Source of the DNA: Aporrectodea caliginosa
Lineage: Eukaryota; Annelida; Clitellata; Crassiclitellata; Lumbricidae
Length of the DNA stretch: 64,000 nucleotides
Assembly (NCBI GenBank): GCA_020284085.1
Contig: JACEVL010001172.1
Span: forward strand, 1-64,000
Direction of reading: 5' to 3'
Position 1 is the first letter of the stretch. Every line of letters starts with the position of its first letter. Below the pieces are notes generated by a model. The model worked only from the letters and a program-made list of their open reading frames with translations, was not told the origin of the DNA and did not search any database. Of this stretch, positions 1 through 12,262 are shown in pieces. Made by a program: the position numbers and the translations under genes.

Positions 1-15
1 ACTCTCTTCGGTCAT
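1..15 (-). CDS. SLCO/OATP copy 0, first five codons only
   Basis: The ATG on the minus strand is at 15-13 and the reading runs off the left edge (M T E E S). The call rests on close similarity of the flanking DNA (positions 1-210) to the start and upstream region of copy 1 (11560-11770), where the same ATG context precedes an OATP exon 1. Only the translation start is in the window, so nothing can be said about whether the rest of the gene is intact. Confidence 0.6.
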
Positions 16-1040
16 GTTTATGGGAATTTTCAGACGTCTGTCGATCAAAATGTTCTGCGCAGTCTCTCCGTTCTGTAAACGAGGGAGCGAATAGAAAAAT
101 TCTTCAACGAGTCTAAAAGCAATTATGAACGTTTCCAAAATTCAAGTCAACTGCCAAGAAACGCCGTTTGGCAATCCGATTTCGGCGGACTTGTGCGTTG
201 AAATGTAAACGCGGGCTTCTGGAACCTTAAATTTTCTGGGTATCACTGCGTCGAAACGTGTCAGATCGAAGTGTAAGGGTCAGATATCTGGCCTGGTAAG
301 GAACGGGGGGGGGATGTCGGTCACAGATGTAGGGCTGGGCTCGTGACGCGTTTAGAGACAGCCTGTCGGTTGTTCACGTGTAACTCGACTGTCGGTATAG
401 TCTGCAAGTATAGGCCTACTACCTAAAAACCGTATTCTATGACTCTAGCCAAGCAGCGTCAACATTTGAACTACATGTATTATAGCGACGATGTGTTAAA
501 GCGTTTAATAAAAAAAACTGCTCACTGTTTTACAAAGGTTAATTTTATGAGGTTTGCATGAACTGTTGTATGGTGTAGGCCTACATGAAGGTTCAATGGT
601 GGACTGAATCAACTGTTGCAAATCACTCTTCGGAAGAACTAAGCTCTGATTGCTGCCCTGTATTTAACGATCAAATTTAAATGATCCGTGGAACTGACTA
701 ATCGGACCTTTGAAAAAATCAATGGAGCGATCAATAATTGATTTGCATAACTTTAACGTACCGATGATTGGCTGAACATAATAGGCCTATTGGCGTCAAT
801 AATGAAGCGTATAGAGAGCGCATCAGGCCTAACATTAATTTGTTAGCTTAAACGTTGTAGGCTGCCCTGCATGATGAAAGGGAAATTAAATTTCATAGAG
901 TAGATGTTGCAAGAGTAGAGTTCATCTTGGTCAGATCGGCCGTATGCAAGATGTAGAGAAGCGGCCAGAGAACTGAGTTGCTCATGCAAATGGCCACCAC
1001 CATGGTCGAACCATCCAGGAAAGAACGGAGTGTTGCCTAC
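16..1040 (-). other. Upstream region of SLCO copy 0
   Basis: No ORF of interest. The segment aligns in blocks with the region upstream of copy 1 (11570-12270, then 13760-14070), so it belongs to the duplicated unit and probably holds the copy 0 promoter. It lacks the hAT insertion found at 12271-13759 in the paralogous position, making it the empty-site allele. No TATA box is convincing. Confidence 0.5.
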
Positions 1041-1045
1041 ACGAC

Positions 1046-1750
1046 TCAAACTACATGTAAGCTACGAGTGACAGCTGGTTCCTAGCACCCCTCAAATTAT
1101 AGAGCAATTTTGTTCAGATGACAGTTTAAAATGCTACCATTACAGTGTGGAAATTCAAAATATTTAAATTTTAAACACAACTAAAACTACATGTAAGCTA
1201 CGAGTGACAGCTGGTTCCTAGCATCCCTCAAATTATAGAGCAATTTTGTTCAGATGACAGTTTAAAATGCTACCATTACAGTGTGGAAATTCAAAATATT
1301 TAAATTTTAAACACGACTCAAACTACATGTAAGCTACGAGTGACAGCTGGTTCCTAGCATCCCTCAAATTAAAGAGCAATTTTGTTCAGATGACAGCTTA
1401 AAATGCTACCATTACAGTGTGGAAATTCAAAATAATTTAAATTTTAAACACGACTCAAACTACATGTAAGCTACGAGTGACAGCTGGTTCCCAGCATCCC
1501 TCAAATTAAAGAGCAATTTTGTTCAGATGACAGCTTAAAATGCTACCATTACAGTGTGGAAATTTAAAAATTAAATTTTAAACACGACTCAAACTACATG
1601 TAAGCCACTCGTGGCTTACATGTAGTTTGAAGTCGTGTTTAAAATTTAATTTTTTTGACAGCTGGTTTCTAGCATCCCTCAAATTAAAGAGCAATTTTTT
1701 CAGATTACAGCTTCAAATGCTACCATTACAGTGTGGAAATTTAAAAAATT
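1046..1750. repeat. 136-bp minisatellite ending in a palindrome
   Basis: About four and a half units of roughly 136 bp; the block ctacatgtaagctacgag recurs at 1051, 1187, 1323 and 1460, and a fifth, altered one starts at 1594. At 1571-1650 the array turns into a near-perfect inverted repeat of about 38 bp arms, centred near 1610, after which the unit resumes once in the original orientation without its start. It is absent from the paralogous position upstream of copy 1. It may be part of an unclassified transposon. Confidence 0.8.
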
Positions 1751-2285
1751 AAATAGAGGAGGGGCACATCCCCTCCCCAAACCCCTCCCTGCTCGGCGCT
1801 GCGCGCCTCGCCGATCGTCCTTCGACCGCTCCTTCACCGGTCCCCCAAACCCAGGACCAAGTCTCCGCCTATGATGTAGCGACACACAGAAAAAAACAGA
1901 GCGAGTGAGTGAGTGTCTTGGCCTAGTGGCCCTAGTTATTCAGATGGATCAGAAATTTAAAGTTTTGCCACTCCCCTAGACCACTAGTTCTACTCTCCAC
2001 GTTACTTTTGATCAGCGTTTCTCTGAATTCGTTCGTTCGCGATTCCACAAAGGTTAATAATAATAATAATGCCAACAGCAGCAGCAGCAACAACAACAAC
2101 AACAACAATAACAATATATAATAATAAAAATAATAATAAAAATATAATAAATATTAAAAATAATAATAATTATAATAATAGTAATTAATAATAATAAAAA
2201 TAATAATAGTAATAATAATAATAATAATAATATTTATAAAATTTGTCTAACTCTATTGTTATTAATTAATAGCTGAGGCGGGGTC
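1751..2285. repeat. GC-rich stretch followed by (AAT)n-rich DNA
   Basis: Positions 1755-1880 are GC rich with short inverted repeats. Positions 2055-2245 are an impure AAT/AAC microsatellite. No coding potential is supported. From about 2285 the sequence again aligns with the region 3' of copy 2 (about 14700-14930). Confidence 0.5.
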
Positions 2286-3163
2286 TAGTTAGATCGTTGG
2301 TGGTGCCACTGTAGGCCTACTTGTACTGTTCAATGTAATCGGTTTAAATTTAAACAACAGCGCAAACTTATACGACACCTTGTTTCTTCTCCCAAGAATG
2401 CATACTTAATTAATTTGATCTACATGTATGAGATATCTGTTCCATCTCAAACCACGTGGATGTCTTTAAATAGCTTGATGCATCGTGAAGAGTAAACTGG
2501 CATAATTAGTATAGGCTAGTATGTTTAACACAAGATGTATTTCTTAGACAAGAACTAAATATGGAGGAATAAAAATTATGTAGCGCATAACTTTTTACAT
2601 TTAACTACAATATAAATATGACGTTACAATGCTCAGGCACAGAATATACGTGCAATGTAAGCTTATGCGTATGGTCAAATGACTTAAAAATACCCAGGTG
2701 GTCATAAGAAATATCCAGATACCCATACGAAAGCAACAAAATCAGATCTAGTGAAAAATACCCAGCCGTGGCAACTTTGGCTTTTATACAAAAACAAGTC
2801 CCGACGTCATGGTGACTTATTTTGTTGTGCTAAAGCGTTATGTGGTAGATCTGAACAGCACTTGCATTTAATGTGTTAGTTAACAATTGTATAGCCCTAA
2901 CAAACTACTAAGTTGGAGGTAGACGAGTCTGAATTGATCGAGTTGCAACGTTCGAAGCCAATTACACAAAGGTTGCGACAAAGTCCATTAAATCTATGAT
3001 GTTCAACTGTGATCTTTAGTGGCAATCCGGCGCACGTGAGTGATTAGCTCTGCCACATAAATGACTGAAGGATGTTTTGAGTCAGAAATCTTGCTGGACG
3101 ACATGCAGAAAAAAAGTAAGAGTCCTTCACGACATGTAGCCTTATCATTACGTACACGTGTGC

Positions 3164-6100
3164 TTAGCCACTCATTTCAATAGCCTGACTGCTTTCCTTT
3201 TGATTCTGTCTCCCTGTCTCATCATCCAGTCCATTCTCCTTCCTGTCCCCGTCTTCCATGCGGAAGATCATCTTGCGAATGAACAGGAACAAGATGAAGG
3301 TCATCAGGAGATCAATGACTTCGAAACCGAGTGCCACTCCGTAAGTGACGTAACGGAACCGGTCTGTGTTGAAGAGAAGACATCCGCCCGTCTTCTTACA
3401 AGTCGTCTGCCACAGAATGCAGGCGGAGTCGACCAGGGAACCGTAGAGCAGCGGTGCTGGGACAAACGCTGGAAACGACATTCAAATTTTTATCTGACAC
3501 AGGTAATAGACAACACTCATCGATACTTAGGCCTATCTTCTTATCTGGAAGCACTACTGTTTCTGCCCGTCCTCTTAAGACTTCTCTTCTCGAGTGGTTC
3601 TTCTCACTGGGAGGCTGGGAGCGCCTCTGATTTGGTTGTACTGTGAAAGGCGCTTATAAGTCCCTAAATAGAATTGAATCGAAATGAATAGATACTTGTT
3701 TCACGCCTCAGATACAGTTTTCTGATCCCAATATTGCGTAATAAGCGCAAGAATTAAATAGTTAAAGCTAAGTTAGTCTCCGATAGGGTGAGAAAAAGAA
3801 GAGAAAAACACTCGAGACTCAGAGACACGTCTATAAACCGCAGTTAACGAAGAGCGATTATAGCAGAGAATTCTCACAGAAGAGACATTTCGCAGATCTA
3901 ATTAAAGACAATATGACCATGGACGATTGCTATAAGCGATTCTAGTGCCTTACCAAGGAGGTTGATTGCGAACGAGTTGATACTTAAAGCGAAGGCTCTC
4001 TCATCTTCATCGACGATTCTAAACAGGATAACAGACGATCGCACCATTAACATTAATCACCATCATCACCATCGCCATCAACGGTGATGAAGGACCTCAC
4101 CCGATCAGTTCATCTAAAACTAAGGAGGTCGAGGTCATATACGGTCGTTATAGAAAAATTGCACATCAACAGCTAGGCCTACCTGCTGTATTACATCCCA
4201 TGTCTATCTTATCCATCTTGATGCCAGAATGTTTTTATTAACCTGTCGAAAGATAGATCGATGAGTATAACCTACCTGAGGTTGACCATGGTCGATGGAA
4301 CTCTGGCTGTTGATCCGAGGAGTGACATCACGAACAGGGTAACTGCAAACGGAATGAGGAGATTGCATGGAGGACGACACAGACCAGGTCGCGCCCATCC
4401 TCCATCTTCTATTCCCATTTCCAATCCTCCGCCACCTCCACCAGTTGCTATTCCACCGTAGAAGTCTACTTCACCGGATCCTACGCAGCCGCATTCGGAA
4501 AAGGTCTACACAATAGACACATACACAGATCTATATAGTATATAGTATATAGTGTATATATATACATATATATACACACACATACTTACATACATACGTC
4601 AATACCAGCATATGCTTGGATGTCTGTCTTGCTTTATGTGAGGCGTGTAAACACATTGGATCCCAATTCAGGAAAGGACCTTAATTGTCCAGACAGATAG
4701 TATATTGAACATCGAAATTGTAGTCAACCACAGTATACCTGCTTAGAATCAGTCGTAGAACTGTTTATATTGAAGACTGCTTTCGGTCGTTGGACCATAA
4801 TGTTTATATTCTCACCCCCGCATCTGTTAATTGCTCAGCTTCAGGGATTGAATTGTCGGAGGGTTGGGATCAAGGGTTTAAGTCACCGAATTCATCTTCA
4901 ACCCCTCCAGGTAATTATCAAAAATTACCTTAGCGTTAAGTTAAACCCCAAACACCATTTAAACAGTTTTCAGTGGCTCAGTGTATCTCATTTGCTTAAT
5001 TAATGAGAACTCTGATTTGGTTTTCTCCAGTTTTCATTCAGACCACTTCAGTTTTTGTTAAGTCATAATATATTTAGAGCTATAAATTTTCTGAAAATTA
5101 ATCTCAAGAGTTTTCCAAAAAGTATACTTAATTGGTCGATATTTTGACACAGTTAAGGATCGAGAATACACCGCACCCACTACAATTTAGCACGTATAGC
5201 GGTTTTAGGTACGTAAGAAATTCAGGTCGTGAGATTCGGATATGTACAGTAAGAATTTTTCACCCTCCCAGTTCATACATGACAATTCAAACGGTGCTCA
5301 GTTTCTTAGATCGTTTCGATCTCAGCAAGTCCTACGTTTTTCAGTTAAATTTTCCAGCGTAGGTCATCTCTATGTCTCATTGAACGGACCTGCTGGACCA
5401 ACCTGGTCACGGCTTGGTTCTGGTACGCCATTGGTTGGCGTCTTGCACATTAAACATCTTCGCGTCAGAGTCCAGAGGTTTGAAATAATATTATTTGTAA
5501 TAATAAATACCTCACACGTGCGTTAAACACATCAGAAACAAAATGTTTACCAATAAAGAAACAGTGTTTAATTTTTTGTTCAGAGCCCATAGCATCAGTG
5601 GTTGAATCCCTGTGTCTGAGTCTGTTATATATCGACAGTCGACATCCTATACACGCGATGTTGTTCTCTGTTGTGATATGATACTTCGTCGTTTCATTAT
5701 TTTATCTTTAAAGAAACCTTATCTGGACTTTTGAACTCCTACTATTAGTTGTCGTGGTCTGCTAACCGTCTGCTGGGTTGGAGTTAGCGCAGCCTCTGTA
5801 CCTCGGTCCTCGTTCGAACAATTGACGTGAGCGCAATATACGGAGATATAATTTTATAGCCAGAGACACTTAATACAGGGAGAAGGATGGCTATGGGTTG
5901 GAGCAAAGGTTCATGTCAGATGTATTCTCTGAATTGTAGACCAGTGTAACATTTAACCGGAGAAACTATTTTTCTGAAAAAAAGAAGAAGAAAAATTACA
6001 AACGGAGAAAAAAGAAGAGAACGAATCACTATAAAGGATATTTTTATCGCTCGGTCAATGACCAGATTTCTGTTGGATCATTGTTTATGCTGTTCCTAGT

Positions 6101-6358
6101 GATGATGATTGTTGTTAATTTAATCTTTTGACCTATTCGACATCTCAACTGACCCCATTTGTAAAGCTCCTGCATCCGGCGGCACATGCCGAAAAGTAGG
6201 TCAGGTTATCACTTCCGCAAACAGGAGTATAAGACTTCCGGCTGGTCGAGCATGCGCAGTGCTTGTTGCAATCAGTTAGGACTGTAAACCTGAAGTGATG
6301 ACAATATAAGTGATTCTAGAAATATGTAGTTTAGATTACTGTAAAAGAATCAACGTAG

Positions 6359-6399
<41 letters not shown>

Positions 6400-6483
6400 G
6401 TCGTCATCGTCATCATCATCATCATCACCACCACCATCGCCACCATCATCGCCACAACCACCAGCACCAGCACCACCGCCACC

Positions 6484-6570
<87 letters not shown>

Positions 6571-9500
6571 GTCATCGTCATCGTCTTCATCAAAACTTGT
6601 CACAATCATCTCCACCATCATTAGGCCTACCATCATTATCGTCATCACCACCACCATGGCCTTCACCGTCATCACCATCACCGCCAGCATTTGCCTTTTC
6701 CATCAGCACCATCGCCATCTAAACTGCTACCATCATTATCACCTACTATCACCACCAGAATCAGAACATATTTATTGAACAGTTAATTTATTAATATAGC
6801 GCTATTTTGATTGGTTGACTAACCTTTGTTCTTCTGGGTCGATCTGACCTGCCATCTTCAGCTGAGGACAACCGAGTAAAAGGATAATGACAAGGCCAGT
6901 TGTGAAGACGATCTCTGAGAAGAGGACGATCTTGATGGCTCCACGAGGTCGGATCTTCAGTCGGGACATGAAGAGACCACCAGAGAAACCGCCGACAACA
7001 CCAGCCAGCGCAGACACCAACCCTTCAAATTAATAAACATAAGTCAGCTACGTAGGCTATCTGCAAGGGTACTGGACAGCAGTTGCGGACACTACAGTAG
7101 GTCACAGCCTCGTGCATATAATGAGCACACCAATAACAGTATATGGTCGAATCTGATAATTATATACATGAAGTAATTACCATCATTCTGCGACGTCTAG
7201 ATACTATATAGGCCAATACGAAACAGCTTATCAATATTGATAGCGAGCACCTGAGCAAGAGAGTGAGTGAGCGACTTAGCAAGGGAGTGAGTGAGCGACT
7301 GACCAAGAGAATGAGTGAGCGACCTAGGAAGAGAGTGAGTGATTGACCAAGAAAGTGAGTGAGAGTTTGACCAAGAAAGTGAGTTTGCGACTGATGAAGA
7401 GAGTGAGTGTGAGTGAGCGTCTTAGCAAGAAAATGAGCGAGCGACTGAGCAAGAGAGTGAGTGAGCGACTGAGCAAGAGAGCGAGTAAGAAATTGAGAAC
7501 TATAGCGAGTAAATCTGAGCAACTGATAAAGGACGAGTGAGCAACTACGCGATCTCTAAATGAATCAATTTTAACTGATTCGACGACTAATTTACCTGCG
7601 ATGAGACTGCCAACGTAGGCTCTTTCAAGGAAGTGAATTTCAATGTATCGGACAAGGTTGGAGAAGATTCCGATGACGATATAACCACTGCAAATAACGG
7701 AGCACAGACTGACGACGTAGGCTTTGTTGCGAAACAGATGCAAGAGACGCCGAGGAAACTCTAAACAAAGACAGCAAGTCATAGCATGTTAATATATGAT
7801 GAGGTAAGGTATACGGTAAGGTATGGTAAGATACAGTAGTAACTACAAATTCATGTAAAAATTTAATAAGGCAAGGATACAAAAAGGACAAGACAAGCAA
7901 CTTGTTCATATAAAGCAAGGTAAAATATGGTAAAGCTAAAACAGAGTTAAGATAATTTAGTGTAACTTAGATGAGGTTTGGTAATGCATGAATATAAAAA
8001 TACACACTATTGCCTCATCTAAACTTTCACCCGTTCTTAAATATTGACCCTGGAAGGCTGGTGGACAGGGTTACCACAGATGGTTTGATAGACTACATGT
8101 ACATTATGTTGCCAACCGGGCCCTACGTTACTTTCCTGGGCTTGCTAGTTTCGTATATGCAACACTACTCCGTTACTGTGTCGATGTTGCTAACCATGCA
8201 TGATTTTTGTAACTTTATAGAGATGTCCTTCAGGTATGACTGAATCTCTTGAATCTCAAAAAGATTAGTTTAAATTGAAAGTGTCCCTTAAATATTTTTT
8301 CTGGCATAAAATTGCAATGTATGTCAATAGAAAATTAAGTCCAGTTATGCAGCAAAAGGTATATGTACGTTATCACTTTTATGTTTATCTTTACAGCTCT
8401 AATCACCTGATGTCAAGCTAGTCATCCAATGGTTCATTCTCTTTTGATATACACTATGCCTGTAAATTATATGATCTCTGTTTTTCACGTAAATAAAACT
8501 TGAAACTTAATCATTAAATACATTTGATCTACAAACCCTGTGGTGCAATAGTATGTGATCTATTGTCTTAGTGTCATTATTAACTTTCTTTTACGGATGT
8601 AACGTTATACAGTGGAAACAAGGATTTGCAATACAATACAACTCACCTTTCATTTCTCGTCGAGCCATTGATAGAATGCTTTCATCAGTGGAGTTTGATC
8701 GCTCTGCAGATTCTGCTTTTTCCTTTTTTCTTGCGATGGTAGCTTTCTCGGAGCAGGACTTCGGAAAGAACCAGAGTGGAATAGAAGTAGCCAGAATTCC
8801 AGTGGCGCAGATAACATAACCCAACCACCAGCACCCAATCCATGACGGATCTGATGGATCGTCTATGACAGCTGTCAATCAGGCAAATACAGGTGATAGC
8901 AATATATTTTTTATTTGCTCAGAACAAGGTAAGGCAAGGCGGACGTCATCTGCCATGGCAACCGTAAGATGTCACTTAACAAAACAAAAAAATTTTGCTC
9001 TCGACAGCTTTAAAACTTTTCCAACTTATGCATAGGCCTATATAGGCTATTAATCAACTGTGTTAACATTCTGAGACTGACCACATGAAGAAATGCTCTG
9101 TAGCCTATCTTGGATGATTTTTTCACAATACAGGGGCTCACGTATCAAATCAAGTTTCCAATTGTTTTTCCAATCTAGTAAATAAATTTAAATTCTCAAC
9201 ACAGCAAATAAAGCTTGTAGGCTATTTATCTAAATAAGAAACTTCGTATAGGCACAGTCATCCTGATTAGAGTCATCACCAAAGCAATAGTATTAAGAGT
9301 ATTTAGAGCATTGAAGTAACTTACGACTAAGAAGATTTTCTGGAAGCCGAAGGGTCACTGCAGCAAGCATCATTCCACACAGTGGTTCAAAGGAGTACAT
9401 GCTAGCAAGAATACCTGTCAGTCATGGAAGAAAATGTTAGTCTTACCTTTAGGTCAAGTACAGTGTATAAGCCTACTCATGATTGTAACATTTGTATTTC

Positions 9501-11567
9501 ATCCTCTGTATGTGCGACGTTCTCCACTGGCTCCCCCTTAAGCAGCGAATCGAGTATAAGATAGCTGTCTTAGTCTGGTGCTGCCTGCCTGCCTGAATGA
9601 ATGAATGAATGAATACGTGGCTAAGTCTAGCTCATGTGCGATCTGAGCTGATCTTTGCCTCTCTTAACCCTGCCTTACACTCTTGATAATTATAAATACT
9701 TGAATGAATAACAGGACATTGGCTCATCTTGTCTTGCTTTACCTCAGAAGCCTAACAGCAACAAGCGGAAAACCTCCTAGGATAAGATCCAGGAAACGAT
9801 AGTTCGGCGGCCTATAAAGGGACTGGGAGATGATGTTGCAAACGTTTCATGGGGCCTCACAAGGGTTAGTCACATGAAGATCCTAGGTGTCACGATGACA
9901 GAGCAATTCAGCGTTAACAGGCATGCAAACGATATCATCATTAAGGATAGGCAATCGTTGTATGCCCTCCGCGTTCTAACAGCACATGGGTTAATGGGCC
10001 AATCTCTGAGTGATGGAACCACAGTGTCGCGAATGAACTATGCGGCCCAAGCGTAGTGGGGCTTCGTGGGGGAAGAAGAACGCTCGCGTCTTCAGGCTAC
10101 AATACGGTGACTGGTCCGGTCTAGATATCTACCGGAATCCTACCAATGTTTCGAGCAACTTTGCCAGAAAGCAGACTCCAACCTCTTTTCAGCCATCATC
10201 AGCAACCCTGCACATGTTCTACATCAGATATTGCCTCCCGTTAAAACTATTTCTTTCTTGCAAACGCCCCAGAATCCACTATACAATCATGCCTAAGTCA
10301 AACTCTCAAACTCGTAAAACATTTGTCACACGGATTCTTTATACTTAATTTTTTTATCTATTTGATGAACTATGTACACTAAAATGCGCTCAGCAGTTGG
10401 TTTTACGTTAAAGGATATACTTACTTACTTATTGCTAATTGGCAGTCTCACGATGGATCTCAGAGATCTTCTGCCCTGGTACGCTTCGTGCAGCTCTTAC
10501 TAAGTAACATTAAGAAACCTATTTTAGCCAATGCATTGCTATGACTAGAAATTTTGAAAAGTCACTCTATTATAGTCTAGTAAAATGAGCTCAAGATGTG
10601 TAAGCATCCATTGGTTACAAAAACCAAAATTTGATGAATTTTCATGACATTATTGAAAACGGTATTTTCTAGATCTTCTAGAAAGCAACAAATGGTCCCT
10701 TCTCTCGGCCGAGGTCACATACAGATGCTCTGAGCGAGACGAATTAACGAATAAAGGTGGAATTTGTTTGCCTGTCTTACCGATGTAGAAGGATGCCTTG
10801 CTTCCAGGTGAGTTTTCGTCGATGTATGCCAGACTTAGGGTGTGCAATCCCGTTCCTCCGATTCCGCTGATAAACTGAGCCAACAGAAACACATAGTAGG
10901 CTGGATGAACCTCCGTCTGCGATGAACCCTGTTCTATCTGGTCGCACTGATCACCGGATTTGTTCCAGTTCAGGCAGAAACGGTTTGCGGTTTCGGAGAT
11001 AGAAATGCTTTCGTTGGGGGTGTTAACCAGTCTGGGACGGTCTTGGTCGTATTGGGAAGATATGAAGAAATGGGGACTGGCCATCATGAACCCAGCCACT
11101 GACGCGAAGAGTACGGTGACGCTGATGATACGTGGCTTGTGTCCCTTTCTGCCGAAGTACCCGATGAAGATGATTAAGCAGACATGGAGCACATCGTTGG
11201 CGCTCTGCATGAGACCCGTCTGGGCGCTGCGCAGTCCGAATCGTCTCTCCAGGGTTCGGACCACTCCTACACCATAAACCATCATGACCATGTAGAACAG
11301 GATCAGCAGGGACATGTTGGCGATAAATAGTGGTAGGATGTACCCTCTCTGGCTGCTTCCATCGGACTTGTCGTCGGTGGTGGTGTTGGATTGCTTAGGG
11401 ATGTTAGCAGCCTCAACCTGAAGTAATGTCGTCGGAAAGCCGTTGGAAAGGGTTCCTTGATCTGCCGCTGCATTTTTCCGCGTCTCAGCGGCGTCGTCTG
11501 CTGATTCGCGAATGTCGTCTGCTTCGTTTTTTCGCGTAATTTTTCCATTTGGCCTTTCTTGAGACAT
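3164..11567 (-). CDS. Organic anion transporter polypeptide (OATP/SLCO family), copy 1, nine coding exons
   Basis: Predicted join (minus): 11567-10781, 9414-9325, 8871-8647, 7760-7596, 7022-6824, 6289-6154, 4505-4276, 4018-3954, 3468-3164; all introns GT-AG, total 2202 nt = 733 aa plus stop. OATPs are 12-helix plasma membrane carriers that exchange amphipathic organic anions such as bile acids, steroid conjugates and thyroid hormones. Exon 1 holds a charged N-terminus and the first helices (GLRSAQTGL, AYIDENSPGSK); exon 3 carries the family signature as DPSWIGCWWLG; exon 6 is a Kazal-like domain (TPVCGSDNLTYFSAC); exon 9 has TCKKTGGCLLFNTDRFRY and the last helix. Ten cysteines fall in exons 6-7 as in other OATPs. 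Exon 7 is longer than in the other copies (230 versus 197 nt) because of a Gly-rich insert. The start was chosen at MSQER, which aligns with copies 2 and 3. The individual substrate cannot be inferred. Confidence 0.88.
3545..3700 (+). mobile_element. LINE (L2-like) 3'-end remnant
   Basis: Lies in intron 8 of copy 1. It reads like the last residues of the L2-type ORF2 seen better at 40592-41298 (SHWE near the end) followed by the shared 3' motif ggcgcttataa. Only about 150 bp is left. Confidence 0.5.
6154..6289 (-). CDS. Kazal-domain exon (exon 6) of SLCO copy 1
   Basis: A 136-nt exon between donor GTCAGT and acceptor TTCAG. It translates in phase to FTVLTDCNKHCAC...SYTPVCGSDNLTYFSACAAGCRSFTNG, the Kazal-like segment of the large extracellular loop between helices 9 and 10. 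The same exon, near-identical, is at 17897-18032 (copy 2) and 34054-34189 (copy 3). It is too short to be noticed as an ORF and was found by comparing the three introns. Confidence 0.9.
6355..6600. repeat. (ATC)n/(CAC)n microsatellite
   Basis: Long ATC and ACC triplet tract in intron 6-5 of copy 1. The apparent poly-Ile and poly-Asp reading frames here are repeat artefacts. Confidence 0.95.
7215..7535. repeat. About 24-bp minisatellite, GAGTGAGTGAGCGACT-type
   Basis: Imperfect tandem units built on agagtgagtgagcgactgagca in the intron between exons 4 and 5 of copy 1. The overlapping frames on both strands (Ser/Leu/Thr-rich) are by-products of the repeat. Confidence 0.85.
9745..10440 (+). mobile_element. 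Non-LTR retrotransposon ORF2 C-terminal remnant
   Basis: In intron 1 of copy 1, opposite strand. Broken frames read HMKILGVTMTEQFSVNRHAND, SLYALRVLTAHGL, MNYAAQA and ITRILYT-like ends, the typical C-terminal region of an I/Nimb- or CR1-type LINE reverse transcriptase found in many marine invertebrates. Several frameshifts and stops show it is dead. The 3' end carries a short ACTT tail near 10420-10435. Confidence 0.65.
10685..10727. mobile_element. Partial copy of the 57122-57495 MITE family
   Basis: The stretch ggtcccttctctcggccga followed by ggtcacata matches the right terminus of the MITE at 57122-57495. Only one end is recognisable. Confidence 0.45.
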
Positions 11568-11822
11568 GTTTTGGTGAATTTTCAAACGTCTCTCGATCAA
11601 AATATTCTGCGCAGTCTCTCCGATCTCTAAGCGAGGGAGCGAACAGAAAAATTCTTCAACGAGTCTGAAGGCAATTGTGAACGTTTCCAAAATTCAAGTC
11701 AACTGCCAAGAAACGCCGTATGGCAATCAGGTTTCGGCGGACTTTTGAGTTTAAATGTAAACGTGGCCCTCTGGAAACATGAACTCCTATGTGGGTCCAA
11801 TGTCACTGCGTCCAAGCGTGCC

Positions 11823-11835
11823 AGATCAAAGGTTA
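11823..11835 (+). promoter_or_regulatory. DR1-type nuclear receptor site upstream of SLCO copy 1
   Basis: AGATCAAAGGTTA is a direct repeat with one-base spacing, the type of site bound by HNF4 and RXR heterodimers, about 260 bp upstream of the copy 1 ATG. Copies 2 and 3 carry better matches at 27753-27765 and 46272-46284. Binding is not shown by sequence alone. Confidence 0.4.
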
Positions 11836-12262
11836 ACGGTCAGATTTTTGGCCTCGAAACGAACGGGTGGCTCTCGGTCACAGATGTAAATGTGGGCTGG
11901 GCTCGTTGCTTGTTGCTCGTTGACCTCTGACCGGACAATATTATCGAAAGATTCTTAAAGTGTAGGCCTACGATTCCTATCAATTATGTTTTGACTAAGC
12001 GTCTGTGAATAAGATGGTTCCCCCGACTTCGCTTTTTGTGCGCTGTATAAATCTTGAGATTACAATTACGATTACGATACCTAAAGTTAGGTGTAGCCAA
12101 ACAGCGTCAACATTTGAACCATATCGACGATATAATAATAAACTGTAAGCATTCATTGTAGGTTAATGTTATGAGCGGTGCATGAACTGTTGTGATGTAT
12201 AGGTTCAGAGGTAAACTGATGAATCAAATTTCGGAATAGCTAATCTCTGATTGTTGCCCAGT

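Noticed and set aside
1046..1750. CRISPR-like array
   Set aside because: Units are contiguous 136-bp tandem repeats with no unique spacers, in an animal genome.
3158..3646. 162-aa plus-strand ORF over the last exon of copy 1
   Set aside because: Antisense of exon 9 joined to a LINE tail; no motif support.
6310..6690. Poly-Ile, poly-Asp and poly-Met ORFs
   Set aside because: Pure products of the ATC/GAT microsatellite in all frames; same for 24369-24648, 30718-31141, 36128-36340, 41219-41674 and 60515-60881.
7160..7540. Leu/Ser repeat ORFs over the intron 4 minisatellite
   Set aside because: Several frames on both strands are open because of the repeat period; the real exon 4 of copy 1 ends at 7596.
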